Of a stretch of 64,000 nucleotides of DNA, positions 1 to 11,569 are shown in pieces; position 1 is the first letter of the stretch; each line of letters opens with the position of its first letter. The notes beneath the pieces are model-generated. The model worked only from the letters and a program-made list of their open reading frames with translations. It searched no databases and had not been told where the DNA came from. A program made the position numbers and the translations under genes. Source of the DNA: Haliotis asinina (lineage: Eukaryota; Mollusca; Gastropoda; Lepetellida; Haliotidae); assembly GCF_037392515.1 (NCBI RefSeq), contig NC_090291.1:14386001-14450000 (forward strand), given 5' to 3'.

Positions 1-774
1 AGAGATTTTCATTGCTCATAAGTGTCATGACAGAGAAAATGGCTATTTGTTGGATCCATATTCGTAAGTAATATCTCTCTTTATATGTTTTCCAATCAAA
101 TCATGCGCTTTGTACCCACTGAATCCTAAATGACACACCTCTCAATCTGTCCATTTGAACGTAATATTTCTTGCATCCTTCTTTTGATTGCTCACAAGTG
201 TCACGAGAGACAAAAGTGGTATTTGTGGGATATTCGTATTAATATATCTCTTCATATAGTTCTGAATCAAGTCATGCGCCCTGTACCCATTAAATCCTAA
301 ATAACACACCTCCCAAGCTGGTCATGTGAACGTGAAATTACAGGCATTCATGTACAGCGAAAGTTACGAAACTTTCAAAAAAGACATCATATGTGTGTAT
401 TCAAATATTGTAATTTCAGTCTGTTGTAATCTACCTTTATCATGGATCAGGATGACCCCAATAGATGATTCTATGCTTGTCGATGATGCGATGTGTGGAT
501 GTGTTCAAGAAAATATTCATATTATGTTTCACAGTCAGTTTATTTGCTATGTGCCCATAAAACCCCTCACTTAAATGTTACATTACTTGCAATGCATACA
601 TGCATAATGTACATGCCGTTACGGTACTTCTGTTAAAGGTATCGGTCATATACATTCTATTCACAGTTTTCACAATTAGGCTATAATCATTGAGCCTGAT
701 CCAAAGTGATCATGATATCTGCACAGACTACAAGATATGAAGATGTGTAAAGGTATTCATATCATGTTTTACAG
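1..774 (+). other. Intron 2 of ICK gene A (partial)
   Basis: This stretch aligns with intron 2 of gene B (about 10,335-10,569), sharing the segments around the first 60 bases and the last 60 before the acceptor. It ends in a TTTTACAG acceptor directly before the last exon of gene A. The upstream exons of A lie outside the window. I see no other gene here; the short open frame at 326-574 has no recognisable content. Confidence 0.7.
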
Positions 775-882
775 TGTCGTCGCCGTAACGAAGAATGCAG
801 GATTAACGGTATGCCTGCCATGTCGTGCTGTGCATCTCTCCGCTGTCTGCCTGGATACATGAACAGAATGACTTGTCAATAA
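775..882 (+). CDS. ICK gene A, last coding exon (second cystine-knot domain), partial gene
   Basis: This is the terminal exon of a secreted two-knottin protein whose first exons lie left of the window. It opens with Cys right after a TTTTACAG acceptor, in phase 0, and encodes 35 residues before TAA. The cysteine pattern is C-x6-C-x9-CC-x4-C-x9-C, the inhibitor-cystine-knot order; the start reads CRRRNEECRINGMP. It differs from the same exon of gene B by five bases, only one of which changes a residue (Pro to Ala after CC). The TAA stop lies inside an AATAAA hexamer (878-883), and a second AATAAA is at 938-943. The exon is strongly basic. The function is unknown; a secreted defence, mucus or shell-matrix peptide would fit. 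Confidence 0.82.
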   Translation, partial: CRRRNEECRINGMPAMSCCASLRCLPGYMNRMTCQ

Positions 883-2249
883 ATATAACTGATACGTTTG
901 TTTCACCATCACCTTGTGTGGCCATGAAATGCGTGAAAATAAAAAAAATATATGGTTTCAAACATACCAGCCTTGTGTTGACATGTGCACTTCTGTTGTT
1001 ACTTTCAAAGAGAAGTGTGGTTAATGGCGTCTCTAATATGGACGGCCTTGGAGTTTCGTGTGAAATTATTAGATGAAGAGCCGTGACGAAGCATGCGTCA
1101 AATAAAATTCAGTTTCCTGAAACACTCTACAATGATCAATAATATAGTGATCATTAGATGGCAAAGATCTTGTCAAAATGGCTGCTTGCCTTAGACAAAA
1201 CTATACTGGACAAAATAAGCTAGCGATATTGGTCTTTTTACGATATTTAATCAATGTGTCAATGAATAAAATGATCATTATACATAATTTCAGTGTTTAC
1301 ATATATCCCTGACTATGCTTGTCTAGTAAACAATAATAGTTCTAGTTGGAAATGTTCGTGATCAAAAGAGCACATACTACGTTCGTCTTTCATTGTTACC
1401 CTGCTTGTCTCATCGAGAGGCGTGCCAAGGTGCATTGTTTTCGGAAAGGCACTGGGGGTCAAAGACAACAAACAAACCAATAGAAAAACTTTCTGTACCT
1501 TTTTAGAACATACTTCATCTAACCCTTGTACAAAATAAAACATAACCTATAACCTGTGATCATCTTAAAAGTATTATATTATAGTGTCATCTGCATGTGA
1601 CGGGTGTAGATTTGATTGTGCATTATATGCTAGCAGGAGACGTGTTAACTATTTCCACTGACACTCTTTCTCCATGTGAGGAGTACAGTGTCTTAAAATC
1701 TGAAACACAGCGTCGACGCAGTTTTCCTTATATTTTGTGAGTATCATTCATTTGCTCATGTGTCTTGAATTGACGACAACGTCTCCTTCTGGGATACCAC
1801 ACCCGTTCATATGTAGGTAGACAGACTTCAGAGAACTCATGCATGAAATATACTTTCCAGATGACATGCCTTGAACATTAAACAGAAGAAACAAACCAAT
1901 ATAAAGCATACACTGAAACTGAGAAGACATAGTATATTCAGAAGACATTCAAATGGCTCCGTTGTTCAGTAAGCAACCTGAATCATTGCATCCTACTGAC
2001 ACCACCTACTGACGTATAATATATAGGATACTAAACGACCCTCTGTGTAATACCAGTGCTATTAAACGAGTTCTGTTTATTACTAGCCAATATTAACTGA
2101 CAGAAACTGCTGCGAAATCGCCTGCAGTGTGAGGACTCTCAGTCAAGGAAGGTCTAGTAAACTTGCGACAGCGACATGAGTATTGTAACGTCACAACCTT
2201 TAAACATTTGACGTCTTACGTGAAGCCGTAGTACACTAGTGTAATATTG
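883..2249. other. 3' flank of gene A; no gene seen
   Basis: Most of this stretch repeats the 3' flank of gene B (10,678-11,560), so it belongs to a segmental duplication. It holds a small MITE-like repeat near 1,190-1,325. A minus-strand open frame at 1,748-1,948 begins with a hydrophobic run like a signal peptide, but no good donor follows it and it fits no neighbouring gene model. Confidence 0.5.
1190..1325 (+). mobile_element. MITE-like repeat (TATACTGGACA family), copy 1
   Basis: It begins with TATACTGGACAAAATAAG and matches 10,985-11,125 and, in inverse orientation, 34,267-34,397. Only the third copy keeps both terminal inverted repeats; here the right end has decayed. Confidence 0.5.
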
Positions 2250-2593
2250 CCCTAAAAATATTATTCCAGGCACACAGTGAAGTGAGCCACAATGTAACCC
2301 TTTGGGCACATTATTGATATACTAACAATACAGTTTTGTTCTGAAATAGATGCTAATGTCATACTCACCAAGCGGCAGATTCTACAGTCGGATGGAATAT
2401 GACATACAAAAAATATATAACCAACTTTAGTGTGTCGTTTGCTCAGTTGTACACCTTAGATACTGGTTATGTACTTACCGTAGTACCATTTCCCACGTTT
2501 CTCTCCAGTATCTTGGTGTTTCTGGTAGCAGTTGCACCCATCAGAACATATCAACAATATTCATAACATTGCAGGGTTGTCCCTGAGCTGACA
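2250..2593 (-). pseudogene. Relic of a minus-strand ICK gene (decayed exons 2 and 3)
   Basis: Reverse complement of 2,479-2,593 starts with a Cys codon after a TTGCAG acceptor, resembles the ICK1 exon of genes C and B over most of its length, and ends at a GTAAGT donor. It carries an in-frame TGA and a frame change and has lost several cysteines. At about 2,250-2,310 the reverse complement retains a piece of ICK2 (CGSLHCVPGI-like) matching gene C. The exon order is right for a minus-strand gene. No signal exon was found above 2,600. Confidence 0.55.
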
Positions 2594-3615
2594 CTGCAAT
2601 CAACATGATGTGTTCATGATGAATCTGAACCATGTGTAATATCGGATTAAATCTTAGAAGGGCATCTAGAAGTCCAAAGCATAAGAAAAGCAAGATTTAT
2701 GGATGTCAACATCTTTAAATGTATTGTGGAAAACACAACGTTTCGTAGCGTATACTTGCTCCTTTATCAGGTGAATGGTGGTAGTACCGAAGGGGTCGGG
2801 GGTTGGGGATGGGGTGGGGGGCATATGTACTTTATGTACCTAGGCGCTATATTGTATTCTTTATGTAACAAGGTAATGATGGGTTAACGAATACAATGAT
2901 ATTGTATCCTTTACCCCATCATTGCCATATTATTTTTCAGCTCCTCATGTTGTTTTGGTGTATCACTGGCCTCTTCCTACTTGTGTAGTCTTCAACGTTG
3001 GTAAACATGTCTACTTTGTGAAAAAAGACAGAATAAATGATTTTGAATAGAATGTATCTCGCCGTACGGACTGACTTCGCCCTCCGCACCAGCATGGAGC
3101 TAGTACATATGGAAGTGAGAGAAAGTGAGAGAATTCTTTAAAAAAAAGTATTTTATAAGAAGGAAAACAATTACAATCTTTGTGGGAGAAATGACTCAGA
3201 GCCGAAAAGCAGACAACTCAATAAGTGTAAAACATGCTTCAAAGAAAAGAGCTCACTTTGCATTTTTGTGTCACAACAGTATACATACATGGTAAGATAA
3301 CAAATTTATGTCAAGTGAACGTGCATTTCAGCTGAAACCTTTTTCTTGTTCCGTATAGACATAAACATCTCAAACATATTTGCGTGAACAGAGTTTGAAT
3401 GAGAGTCATATCAAATTAGTAAAGGTGATTTATGAAAACTACTGATCCGTTCCTTGAAACAAGCTGAAAAGACAAATTGTGTTTTGAAATCTCCAGCAAC
3501 AATGTCAGATAAATAGTCCCATGTGAAAATAGAAAAAAGTCATATTCTACTGAAAGGCCAAACGCATGAGTTTACGAATCTTTGATCACTTGCAAATCTT
3601 TTACAACCAAACCAT

Positions 3616-3842
3616 GCTCGGTGAAGCGTCAGTGACACAAATGTCACGTGGATCAAAATAACCTATCCAGATCTACAGCTGATCAGAGTAACCTCACATG
3701 TTGCTGTCAGATTATTCGCTGATCCGACCTGAAATACGACGCATTTTCTACCCGATACTTCTTATGCAGCATGTGATTTGGGTATAAATACATATTCCTG
3801 GCAGGCACAGCACATTCTCAGTCATATCCTGTTAGTGAACAG
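3616..3842 (+). promoter_or_regulatory. ICK-family promoter and non-coding first exon (pseudogene copy)
   Basis: A conserved block of roughly 200 bp is shared with the promoters of gene B (8,815-9,053) and gene D (15,606-15,828). It holds an E-box-like CACGTG near 3,645, a GATCTACAGCTGATCAGAG motif, TGCTGTCAG, and a TATAAATA box at 3,783-3,790. A short exon follows, ending in AACAG before GTATGT at 3,843. The transcription start is estimated about 30 bp after the TATA box. Confidence 0.65.
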
Positions 3843-3920
3843 GTATGTATGTTTAACTCACACGAGAGAGTTAAAAGTGAGAGTGATTTGATCAGCATTT
3901 GCAATTACATCACCATGTCA

Positions 3921-3970
3921 GTCGTCACCATATAGCTGGAATATTTCAGAGTGTGGCGTGAGACTAAACC
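3921..3970 (+). repeat. SINE tail fragment
   Basis: It contains the CATATAGCTGGAATATT core of the abalone-type SINE. The same fragment occurs at 15,897-15,955, so the insertion predates the segmental duplication. Confidence 0.6.
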
Positions 3971-4230
3971 CTATCATACTATCAGAACAATGTGTGGAAC
4001 GTGCTATATAGTGTATGGTGCTGACGTACAAGGTCATAACTTGTAATTTGAAGGTGCGGTAATCAAATTGTGTCATCCTAGAAGACTGCCAACTACTTCA
4101 TTTCTTCGTCACCACGAAAAGGTATCTCAGCACCGTTTTGCTTTACAATTAAACAGAAATGATAAACTACCACATGTGCCTTTGTTGTCAAAATTTAATA
4201 ATTATTGAAATGCAATTTATTTAGTTTCAG

Positions 4231-4320
4231 GTGTACACTGTCACGTCAATGATGTTCAAAATGTGTCGTGTTTTTTCTTTGTGGTGTCAGTCCTGGCTCA
4301 AAATGCCTTTGGCTTTGGGA
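4231..4320 (+). pseudogene. Disabled signal-peptide exon of an ICK gene
   Basis: This is homologous to exon 1 of gene D (16,212-16,298), with the same TTTCAG acceptor and the same GTGTACACTGTCA leader before the ATG. One base is missing in the T-rich stretch relative to gene D, which shifts the frame inside the signal peptide. The donor that reads GGG|GTAAGT in D reads GGGATACG here, so the splice site is lost. The promoter upstream still looks intact. No downstream ICK exon belongs to it before gene B. I read it as a dead gene copy that may still be transcribed. Confidence 0.72.
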
Positions 4321-4735
4321 TACGTGTTGTTGCATTATATCATTTTTATTTGAGCAAGTATACAGCCTCCCTTGGAGGACATGCATAATCTTCAAGCTCT
4401 TGTGGAAGTCTCAGCAATTGTTTTTGTATATTTCGTTAGAGATGAAAACAGTAATTCATGTTAAGGTCGTAACACTGCATGTATGCTTACATTGTATCAA
4501 AGCTGTTTAATTACACATGCTTGGAAGGTGTATTAAAGGTTTGCCATTTAAAGTACAACTGTATAACTACAACATTTTCATCTTTATTCATGTATTGTCA
4601 CAATATGGGACAAAACTGCAGTCCGATGCGTGGTAACAGTTGTCACATAAGCATGACGTTTCGGTGTGCAATGGGTTAGAGTTAATGTATATTTATATTG
4701 ACTTCAACGATAATCTTTCACCATAGCATCCACAT

Positions 4736-4870
4736 TGGCGGTCGAGTAACTTAACGTCACGTTGAAGATTTGGGTTCGATTCCCCACATGGGTACAATGT
4801 GTGAAACTCATTTCTGGTGTCCCTCGCTGTGATCTTGCTGGGATGTTGCCAAAATCGACCTTACACCTCA
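4736..4870 (+). repeat. tRNA-derived SINE copy
   Basis: It has a B-box-like GGTTCGATTCCCCACATGGG and the downstream SINE body (CTGGTGTCCC, GATCTTGCTGGGAT). Its counterpart at 16,710-16,835 in the duplicated block is shorter. Confidence 0.65.
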
Positions 4871-5451
4871 CCCGCTCAATATCCAAGTGATTATGATACG
4901 TTAGACTGCCTTACCTTTTGCTTCATACTTTGCAATAAGTAAAAGAGCTCCTAGTTCTCTCTATATGTTGATGGTTTAAGGCAGTTGCTTATTTATACAT
5001 AGTTGTGTCAATTTGTTATAATCTATGAAACAAATTCACAACATACTCTTACTTGTTCCTTCCTACCTTCAGGTATTTGAGAAATATATAGCCTGTTTTC
5101 AACTTGTACTGCCACTTATAGATAAACTGTTTTAGATCTCATTACTGGTTTTGCATTCGAATCTGTGACATTTTTTTTTCTTAGGAATGACTTAATGAGT
5201 ACATTAAACGACACAAGAAACATCGTGCTAACAAACTTGTCAAAATCAATGGTTTGAAAGAGTATAATATTAACATTCTGCACTAGAACGAAGACACGTA
5301 AATCTCCACAACGAATTGCAGCATATTAGAAAACTGGGTCAATTACACCCCGTTCAGTTACACATCTTTCGTCTGACGACATTAGGATTTTACGCAGGTT
5401 CATACTATTGAGACGTAATAAAACTTAAAATGCATTGCATTAATGTTTCAG

Positions 5452-5522
5452 GTCTACCCAGGCATAATAATGATGCTCAAAGTGGGTCTTTCATTTTTTT
5501 CATGTTCCATCAAGTTTAGCAC
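5452..5522 (+). pseudogene. Relic signal exon resembling gene B exon 1
   Basis: After a TTTCAG acceptor, the sequence TCTACCCAGGCATAATAATG parallels the leader of gene B exon 1, and the tandem ATGATGCTCAAAGTG start is kept. The hydrophobic codons then decay and no GGG|GTAAGT donor is present. It appears to be a leftover of another family member. Confidence 0.5.
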
Positions 5523-5726
5523 AAACTCTTACACAGTATGTAAACAGAGGAATGTTCAGACAATGTCATGGAATAGACTTTATATATCTCTTTCGAAAAA
5601 GTAGGACAAAGTTTGAAAATATAAAGAAAACAGACGTGAGACGTCATAGTTTTATTTAGAGGACATTTAAATGACAAATGATATGACTCCGTTGTTCAAA
5701 ATACAAGATTAATCATCAGATGTCAT

Positions 5727-7641
5727 CTACTGACAAATCATCTTGTTCATTATTCCAGGCATGCAGCGGAGCGAGCCACAGCATTTCATGGCGTCGATGC
5801 CATTGATTTTGCATTCCTCATTCCGGAGACGACACTGTGAAATGGAAATAACATCATAAGTGTACCATCAACTAATCCTGTCAAAATGAAAACAAACATG
5901 AACTAAACCTAATACAATGACAATGTTAAGAACACAAACGAAATGTTATTAACTTGTGTCATCAACTTCTTTGAGGGGTGTGGTGAGGGGTCCAAGATTT
6001 GACATAAGAAGAAGGTGCTATGATTTGCGGGCTATTATTCAGAAACCAAAAGTACAGAAAAAGATGATGTACTTCGATGTATTAAAATTTAATATTATGT
6101 GGTTTTGTATTTGATAGAATCTTACGTCCTGTGTATCTCACTGTAAGCATAGGACAAGCTGATAAACTAAAGCCCCTGTGTGTACTTACATGTGTAGCTG
6201 GTAATACATGTGTAAATATGTCATGTGAATGTTTTTTGCGGCACAAAAGCAAATATGTACATTCACACGTTTGCTGGGGTGTACGGGTCGAACACCCTGG
6301 CAAATCCACCCACAAGATTTTGTTGGATTTGGCTGTTCACCAAACAGAATTCGACAAATTTATCTTAAGGGTAATAATAGTCAAGACATACACTTTATGT
6401 CACAACGTTTGAGAGTGTCATGCAGGAATAACATACTTCACTCTTTTCACAACTCGCGAAAGAAGAAGACAGTTCTGGCCGAATTCTACCCCTTAGGTTC
6501 TTGTCATTAATTTACCCCAGGGCCACTGCCGATGTTTTTCTTGCAGATTCTTGTGTTTCCTATCCCAGACTCACACATCAGGCCATTACAACAGGTTTCA
6601 CCGTTCATCACATTGCACATTTGTCCCTCAGTCTTGCACTGGAAAATAAAATAACTTTTACTTTGAGGCATGAAAAGCATCAGCAAATGGATGTGATCGT
6701 CTGTGTTGTGAGGAACACAACGTTTCTGAATCAGAATACACACTTACCATTAGTTAGGAAAATAAAAGCAAGGTATCCGATAGCTACATTTGGGCACAAA
6801 GTGAGCCTGTTTTTGATTGTATGTGATAGCAATAACAATAAAAAATGCAATACAGCAATAAATTCAAAGTTTGAAGTATGCATATAGTTGCACAACCATG
6901 TCGTATAAGTACACCATCCTTCTACAATATAGATGGAGTGAATATAGTTTAATCCGAAAGCAAATGAATGAATGAATGAATGAATAAATGAATGAATGAA
7001 TGAACCAGAACACACACAAACGTTGAAATGGGTTGTTGGTGAAGAGAAGGGGGACATGCGTGTATCGTAGGGCGCCACAATAAACTGTGCAGAATGGAAA
7101 CCCTCAGAAATTGTTAGTGAGTGAGTTAGAATTTAACGTCACCTCGGCAACATTTCAGCCATATAGTGAAGAAATAAATTAAAAAAATAGAAAATAAATC
7201 CAAGCAGTTAAATAAACAGTCATCGTCGGACTGTAAACTAAATATCATATATAAATGAGTTAAAACTAGCTAGCATTATTTCAAGAGTAGAGAACTGTTT
7301 TATCAAAAACAATGCAAAAATGCTTTGATGGAAAGAACTGAATCTACAATTTATGTTACCTCAATCATTAGCGTGATGAACACATATCTGGCATTAGGTT
7401 GGATGTCATGTTTTCAATGAATGTTTAAACGGGCCCCGGTGGCCATCGTTCAATGCGCTAAGGCACCCGTAACTTACATACATTAACATACACCTATGGC
7501 AGTCGCAGCACTTTGGGGTTTTGTTATGCAGTCTGAAAGTTAATGACAAGTGTCGCGGGATTTAGAACTCACAAAGCCATGGGAATCTTGAATCAGAGCT
7601 GATGCTACGAGGATTAGAGCAATGCACACTTTGGACAGCAT
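5727..7641 (-). CDS. ICK gene C: secreted two-knottin protein (99 aa, three coding exons)
   Basis: Coding exons on the minus strand are 7641-7573 (23 aa), 6638-6516 (41 aa) and 5834-5727 (35 aa plus TAG); all introns are GT-AG and phase 0. Exon 1 is a signal peptide (MLSKVCIALILVASAL) ending at TTT|GTGAGT. Exon 2 encodes ICK1 with spacing C-x6-C-x7-CC-x4-C-x9-C, then a short GSGPG linker. Exon 3 encodes ICK2, C-x6-C-x9-CC-x4-C-x9-C, starting CRLRNEECKINGID. The 5' leader of exon 1 reaches an acceptor at 7657, and a further non-coding exon ends at 7951. An AATAAA lies on the minus strand at 5651-5656, about 70 bases past the stop. It is transcribed opposite to B and D. The fold is inferred from cysteine spacing; the role is unknown. 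Confidence 0.82.
6963..7005. repeat. (AATG)n microsatellite
   Basis: About ten AATG units with one interruption (AATA) lie inside intron 1 of gene C. Confidence 0.9.
7113..7165 (-). repeat. SINE tail fragment, minus orientation
   Basis: GTTAGTGAGTGAGTTAGAAT followed by the reverse of the SINE core, in intron 1 of gene C. Confidence 0.55.
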
Positions 7642-7950
7642 TGTGATAGAGAAAACCTGAAAAGGAAAGTCATGTACGTTAGCCTTGGTTTGAACACAAG
7701 GTAACTAAGCATTTCATATGAACCTCAAACATATTACTTTGTATTCGTGGACTTGGATTTATGCGTACAATATGGTTAACTGTTAATATTGATTATGATG
7801 TTAAATTCAAAGGAACAAAAACAAACGTCATCACATTGGAGAATGTTTGAGGATGCCTTGTCCCATGGAATAAAAAACTCTAAGTCTGTTGAAAATAGAA
7901 AACATTTCTGTAACCGACTTGCATTTCACACTTAACATACAAGGATTTAC

Positions 7951-7999
7951 CTGTGCAGCTGACCACCTGAAATGAAGATACTTATTTGACTTATTTATA
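7951..7999 (-). promoter_or_regulatory. Probable promoter and non-coding exon of gene C
   Basis: On the minus strand a TATAAATA box lies at 7999-7992, followed by a short stretch ending in GCACAG before a GTAAAT donor at 7950. The layout (TATA, short leader exon ending in CAG) copies genes B and D, but the block upstream does not resemble their promoters, so regulation may differ. Confidence 0.5.
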
Positions 8000-8814
8000 C
8001 CACTGGGAGGTGTCAATTGAGCATGATACATCACATGCAATCTTGCACCCAGTAATAGTCTGTCAATCATCTTTTCCAATACTGTCTGACTATACTGTAC
8101 ATAGATGAGTGTCGATCATTAAAGGGTATCTTTACCTATACCATTAGGATTATCTCGTCATGTCATGCTCTGAACGTTGAAACAGCTGAGGACAATTAAA
8201 TGTCGTGCGGGGCGAATGCGTAATAACGAATGTGAATGACATCAGCATGTAACAGTTTTATGCTTGATTTACACAATTGTGGTGTATGTTCTCATACTAT
8301 TTAGCTGATACATGCATAAGCGAAAAATAATAATGTAAATCTCAAGAATAAAGAATGAGAGTGAAAGGCTGCAATATATTGAGAAGTAAGCCCGATACGT
8401 TCGGAAGCTCTGTTTTGTTTCATGGTCACAGCGTCATATATTGTTTTTTAAGATAACAGATCTATCTAAGGAGAACCTAAATTTCTTTCACAAAATGTTT
8501 TATTTATCTTGGGAAAGCTGATGACAGATGTTTGACCTACACGTGCTGTCATCACACATTCGCCATGGTGTTTAATTTTAAAAGTATTTTTACAAGGTAT
8601 TGTCTACTCGAACCAAAAACGCAGTGGAGAGGATGTCTGTTGAAATTTATTATGAGATTATTTATTATGAGTAAAACGTCTTCACACGAGAAACACATTT
8701 TGCCGTCCCCGCTACTATACTTATTTGTTGAAAAAAGACAGCTTCTACCAAACCAAACAGTTCACTGTCAGAACATTAAACAGGCACTTGTATGCAAGTC
8801 TTCTTTCACTTTCA

Positions 8815-9053
8815 AGTTCGATGAACCGTCAATGATACATGTGTCATGCGGATCATGATAACTTGTCAAGATCTACAGCCGATCAGAGAAACGTCGCATG
8901 CTGCTGTCAGTTCACTAACTGATCTACCTGATCGCTGACACAAAATGTGACCTATCATATGTTCATCAGTTCATATGCAGCTTGGAAAATGAGAATAAAT
9001 ACAGGTACGTGTTAGGCACTGTACATTCTCAGTTTGATCCTACAGTTCAACAG
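8815..9053 (+). promoter_or_regulatory. Promoter and non-coding first exon of ICK gene B
   Basis: It shares the family promoter block with 3,616-3,842 and 15,606-15,828: the GATCTACAGCCGATCAGAG motif, the TGCTGTCAG motif and a TATA-like AATAAATA at 8,994-9,001. The CACGTG of the other copies reads CATGCG here. A short leader exon ends in CAACAG at 9,053 before GTATGTAAG. Confidence 0.65.
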
Positions 9054-9595
9054 GTATGTAAGATTAACACGCCGCGTGTCCGCCATCATACGTTATAATA
9101 CACTGCCAACAAAAATGTTTGTAGATACTCGGTTACTACTAGGAGTATAGTAAAGACCATCCAATCAACCGTTATCTGTAGACTGTATTGTCTAAAATAT
9201 TTTCCACTTTGAAAATATAATACTAGCTAGCTTTACCTCCTTTTGTGACACTCTACTTTTATTTATATTACCTTAACAGGATGATTCAAGGAAGGTTTAG
9301 GGAGACATAGTTCTTCAGTGGTCGAAATGTGTTGAAAAATACACGTACATTAATGTTACTTTAACATGTTTGTATACTTGATATGCCAGCATAGGACACA
9401 GGTAATGAATTGTAACTTCTTAGACAGCTAATTAGACACGGTTCCGTTGTCGCATTGTTGTTTCAAAGAACCATTGTGGCTACTGTAGGAGTAGTTATTA
9501 TAGTCTGCACTAGGTTTTTTGCATTATTGCGTATTCACAGGCACATATAAATTGTATTGCATTGTACTTTACTTCAGGTGTGCCCAAGCATAACA

Positions 9596-10677
9596 ATGAT
9601 GCTCAAAGTGTGTCTTGCTCTGTTCTTTGTGGTGTCACTCTTGGCACAACATACCTTGGCCTTTGGGGTAAGTGTCATAATCTTCTTTCGGATGTAATTA
9701 AATGTCTGTGTGGATATGGAGATTTCAAATCTGAGCTAAGCCCCTTTAATTTGAGGAATGCTTAGATGGCAAAAGGGAACTTCAAGACAAATTATATCAC
9801 ATTGAACCCTATATTCCAAGACTATGTTTCGGTATGGGATGGTATGGGATGGCTATACCATTCCAAACATCCAACGGTAACTTTGCTTTCGTTCATACGC
9901 CTTTGCATGGTTTTGGTCACAAAAATCTAATGCCCACTTTTCACCTTAACAATAACTTTTTAACCGTAGTTCAATATCCATGTCATTATGCGGAGAAATT
10001 TCTGCTGTTCCACAACACTGATGATTTGTTGGTAATGTAATGCAACCATACCTAGCTGAAAGATGTCTAAAATATTGTGTACAACAGACTCCTTCTTGTT
10101 GATTCAGTGTCAGAACGAGGGACAAACATGTAATGTGATGAACGGGAACACTTGCTGCAATGGCTTGACATGTCAGTATGCAATGGGCAACATCAGAACA
10201 TGCCAGAGAAACATTGGAGGTGGTGTTGGCGGTGGTATGGGGGTAAGTTACCAGACTGTAACAGTTGCCACACCTTTAGACGTTAAATTCAGAAATACGT
10301 GGCTGAACCTTTTTCAGTTACCCGTATGCAACCCTTACATCGGAGATTTTCATTGCTCATAAGTGTCATCAGAGAGAAAAAAGTTCTTTTTGGGGATCCA
10401 TATATGGATATAAGAAATATGTCCCTTTATGTGTCTTTCAATCAAACCACGCCCTTTGTACCCATTGAATCCTAAATAACACCTCTCTCAACTGAACGTG
10501 AAATTACTTGCATTCCCACAGACTACACAATATATAGATGTGTGAAGGTATTCATATCATGTTTTACAGTGCCGTCGCCGTAACGAAGAATGCAGGATTA
10601 ACGGAATGCCTGCCATGTCGTGCTGTCCATCTCTCCGCTGTCTGCCTGGATACATGAACAGAATGACTTGTCAGTAG
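9596..10677 (+). CDS. ICK gene B: secreted two-knottin protein (104 aa, three coding exons)
   Basis: Coding exons are 9596-9667 (24 aa), 10108-10242 (45 aa) and 10570-10677 (35 aa plus TAG), all joined in phase 0 with GT-AG sites. Exon 1 starts at the first of two tandem ATGs and is a clear signal peptide (KVCLALFFVVSLLAQ). Exon 2 holds ICK1 (C-x6-C-x7-CC-x4-C-x9-C; NGNTCCNGLTC) and a flexible linker of nine residues, mostly glycine. Exon 3 holds the basic ICK2 (CRRRNEEC, MSCCPSLRC) and ends one residue after its last Cys. AATAAA is at 10,733-10,738. A leader exon sits at about 9,027-9,053, and exon 1 carries an 18-base leader from 9,578. This is the cleanest full member of the cluster. Export from the cell and two disulphide-knot domains are inferred from sequence; target and tissue are unknown. 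Confidence 0.88.
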
Positions 10678-10984
10678 ATATAACTAATGCGGTTGTCTCT
10701 GCATCACCATGTGTGTGCATGAAATGCATGAAAATAAAAAAAATGATTCCATCATACATACCTGCCTTGTGTTGACCTGTGCACTGTTGTTGTTACTGTT
10801 TAAAGACGCATGTTTAATGACGTCTCTAATATGGACGGCTTTAGAGATTCTTATCAAATTAATCGATGAAGAGCCGTGACGTAGCATGCGTCAAATCAAA
10901 TTCACTTTCCTATTCCACTCTACAGTGATCAATAATGCAGTGATCATGAGATGACATAGATTTTGGCAAAATGTTTGCTTGCCT

Positions 10985-11125
10985 TGAACAAAACTATGCT
11001 GGACAAAATAAGTTGGGGATATTGGTCTTTTTATGATATTTCATCATTGTGTCAATGAAGAGAAAGAAGATTATTCATAATTTGAAAATTTACATATATC
11101 GCTATATATTTTTGTCTAATATACA
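10985..11125 (+). mobile_element. MITE-like repeat (TATACTGGACA family), copy 2
   Basis: This is the duplicated counterpart of 1,190-1,325 downstream of gene B. The left end reads TATGCTGGACAAAATAAG. Confidence 0.5.
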
Positions 11126-11569
11126 ATAATAGTCAGAAATGTTCATAATAAAAAGAACACATATTACGATCGTCTTTCACTGTTATCCCGTTTGTCTCAT
11201 CGAAAGGCGTGCCGAGGTTGATATATTTCGGAAAGGCTCAGGCTATCCAAAGAAACCAAACAAAAACAGTAGAAAAACTTTGTATAGGTATTTATAACAT
11301 AATTCATCTAACCATGTACAAAATCAAATGTAACGTGTGATAGTGCTGTGGCTATTATATAGTGTTGTCTGCATGTGGTTGGTGTAGATTGGATTGTACA
11401 TTTTATAATAGCAAGACACGTGTTAGCTATTTCCACTTACACTTTTCTACATGTGGAGAATGTAGTGGCCCAAAAAATGAAACACAACTTCCATGCAGGT
11501 TTCTTTATATGTTTTAGTATCATTCATTTGCCTATGTGTCTTGGCGAGAACGTCTCCTTCATGGTATGT

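Noticed and set aside
1748-1948. Minus-strand frame beginning with a hydrophobic, signal-like run
   Set aside because: No credible donor or partner exon on the minus strand, and it lies on the wrong side of the relic exons to be their signal exon.
4736-4870. Functional tRNA gene
   Set aside because: Only box-like promoter motifs followed by the SINE body; no full cloverleaf could be drawn. The same holds for the other SINE heads.
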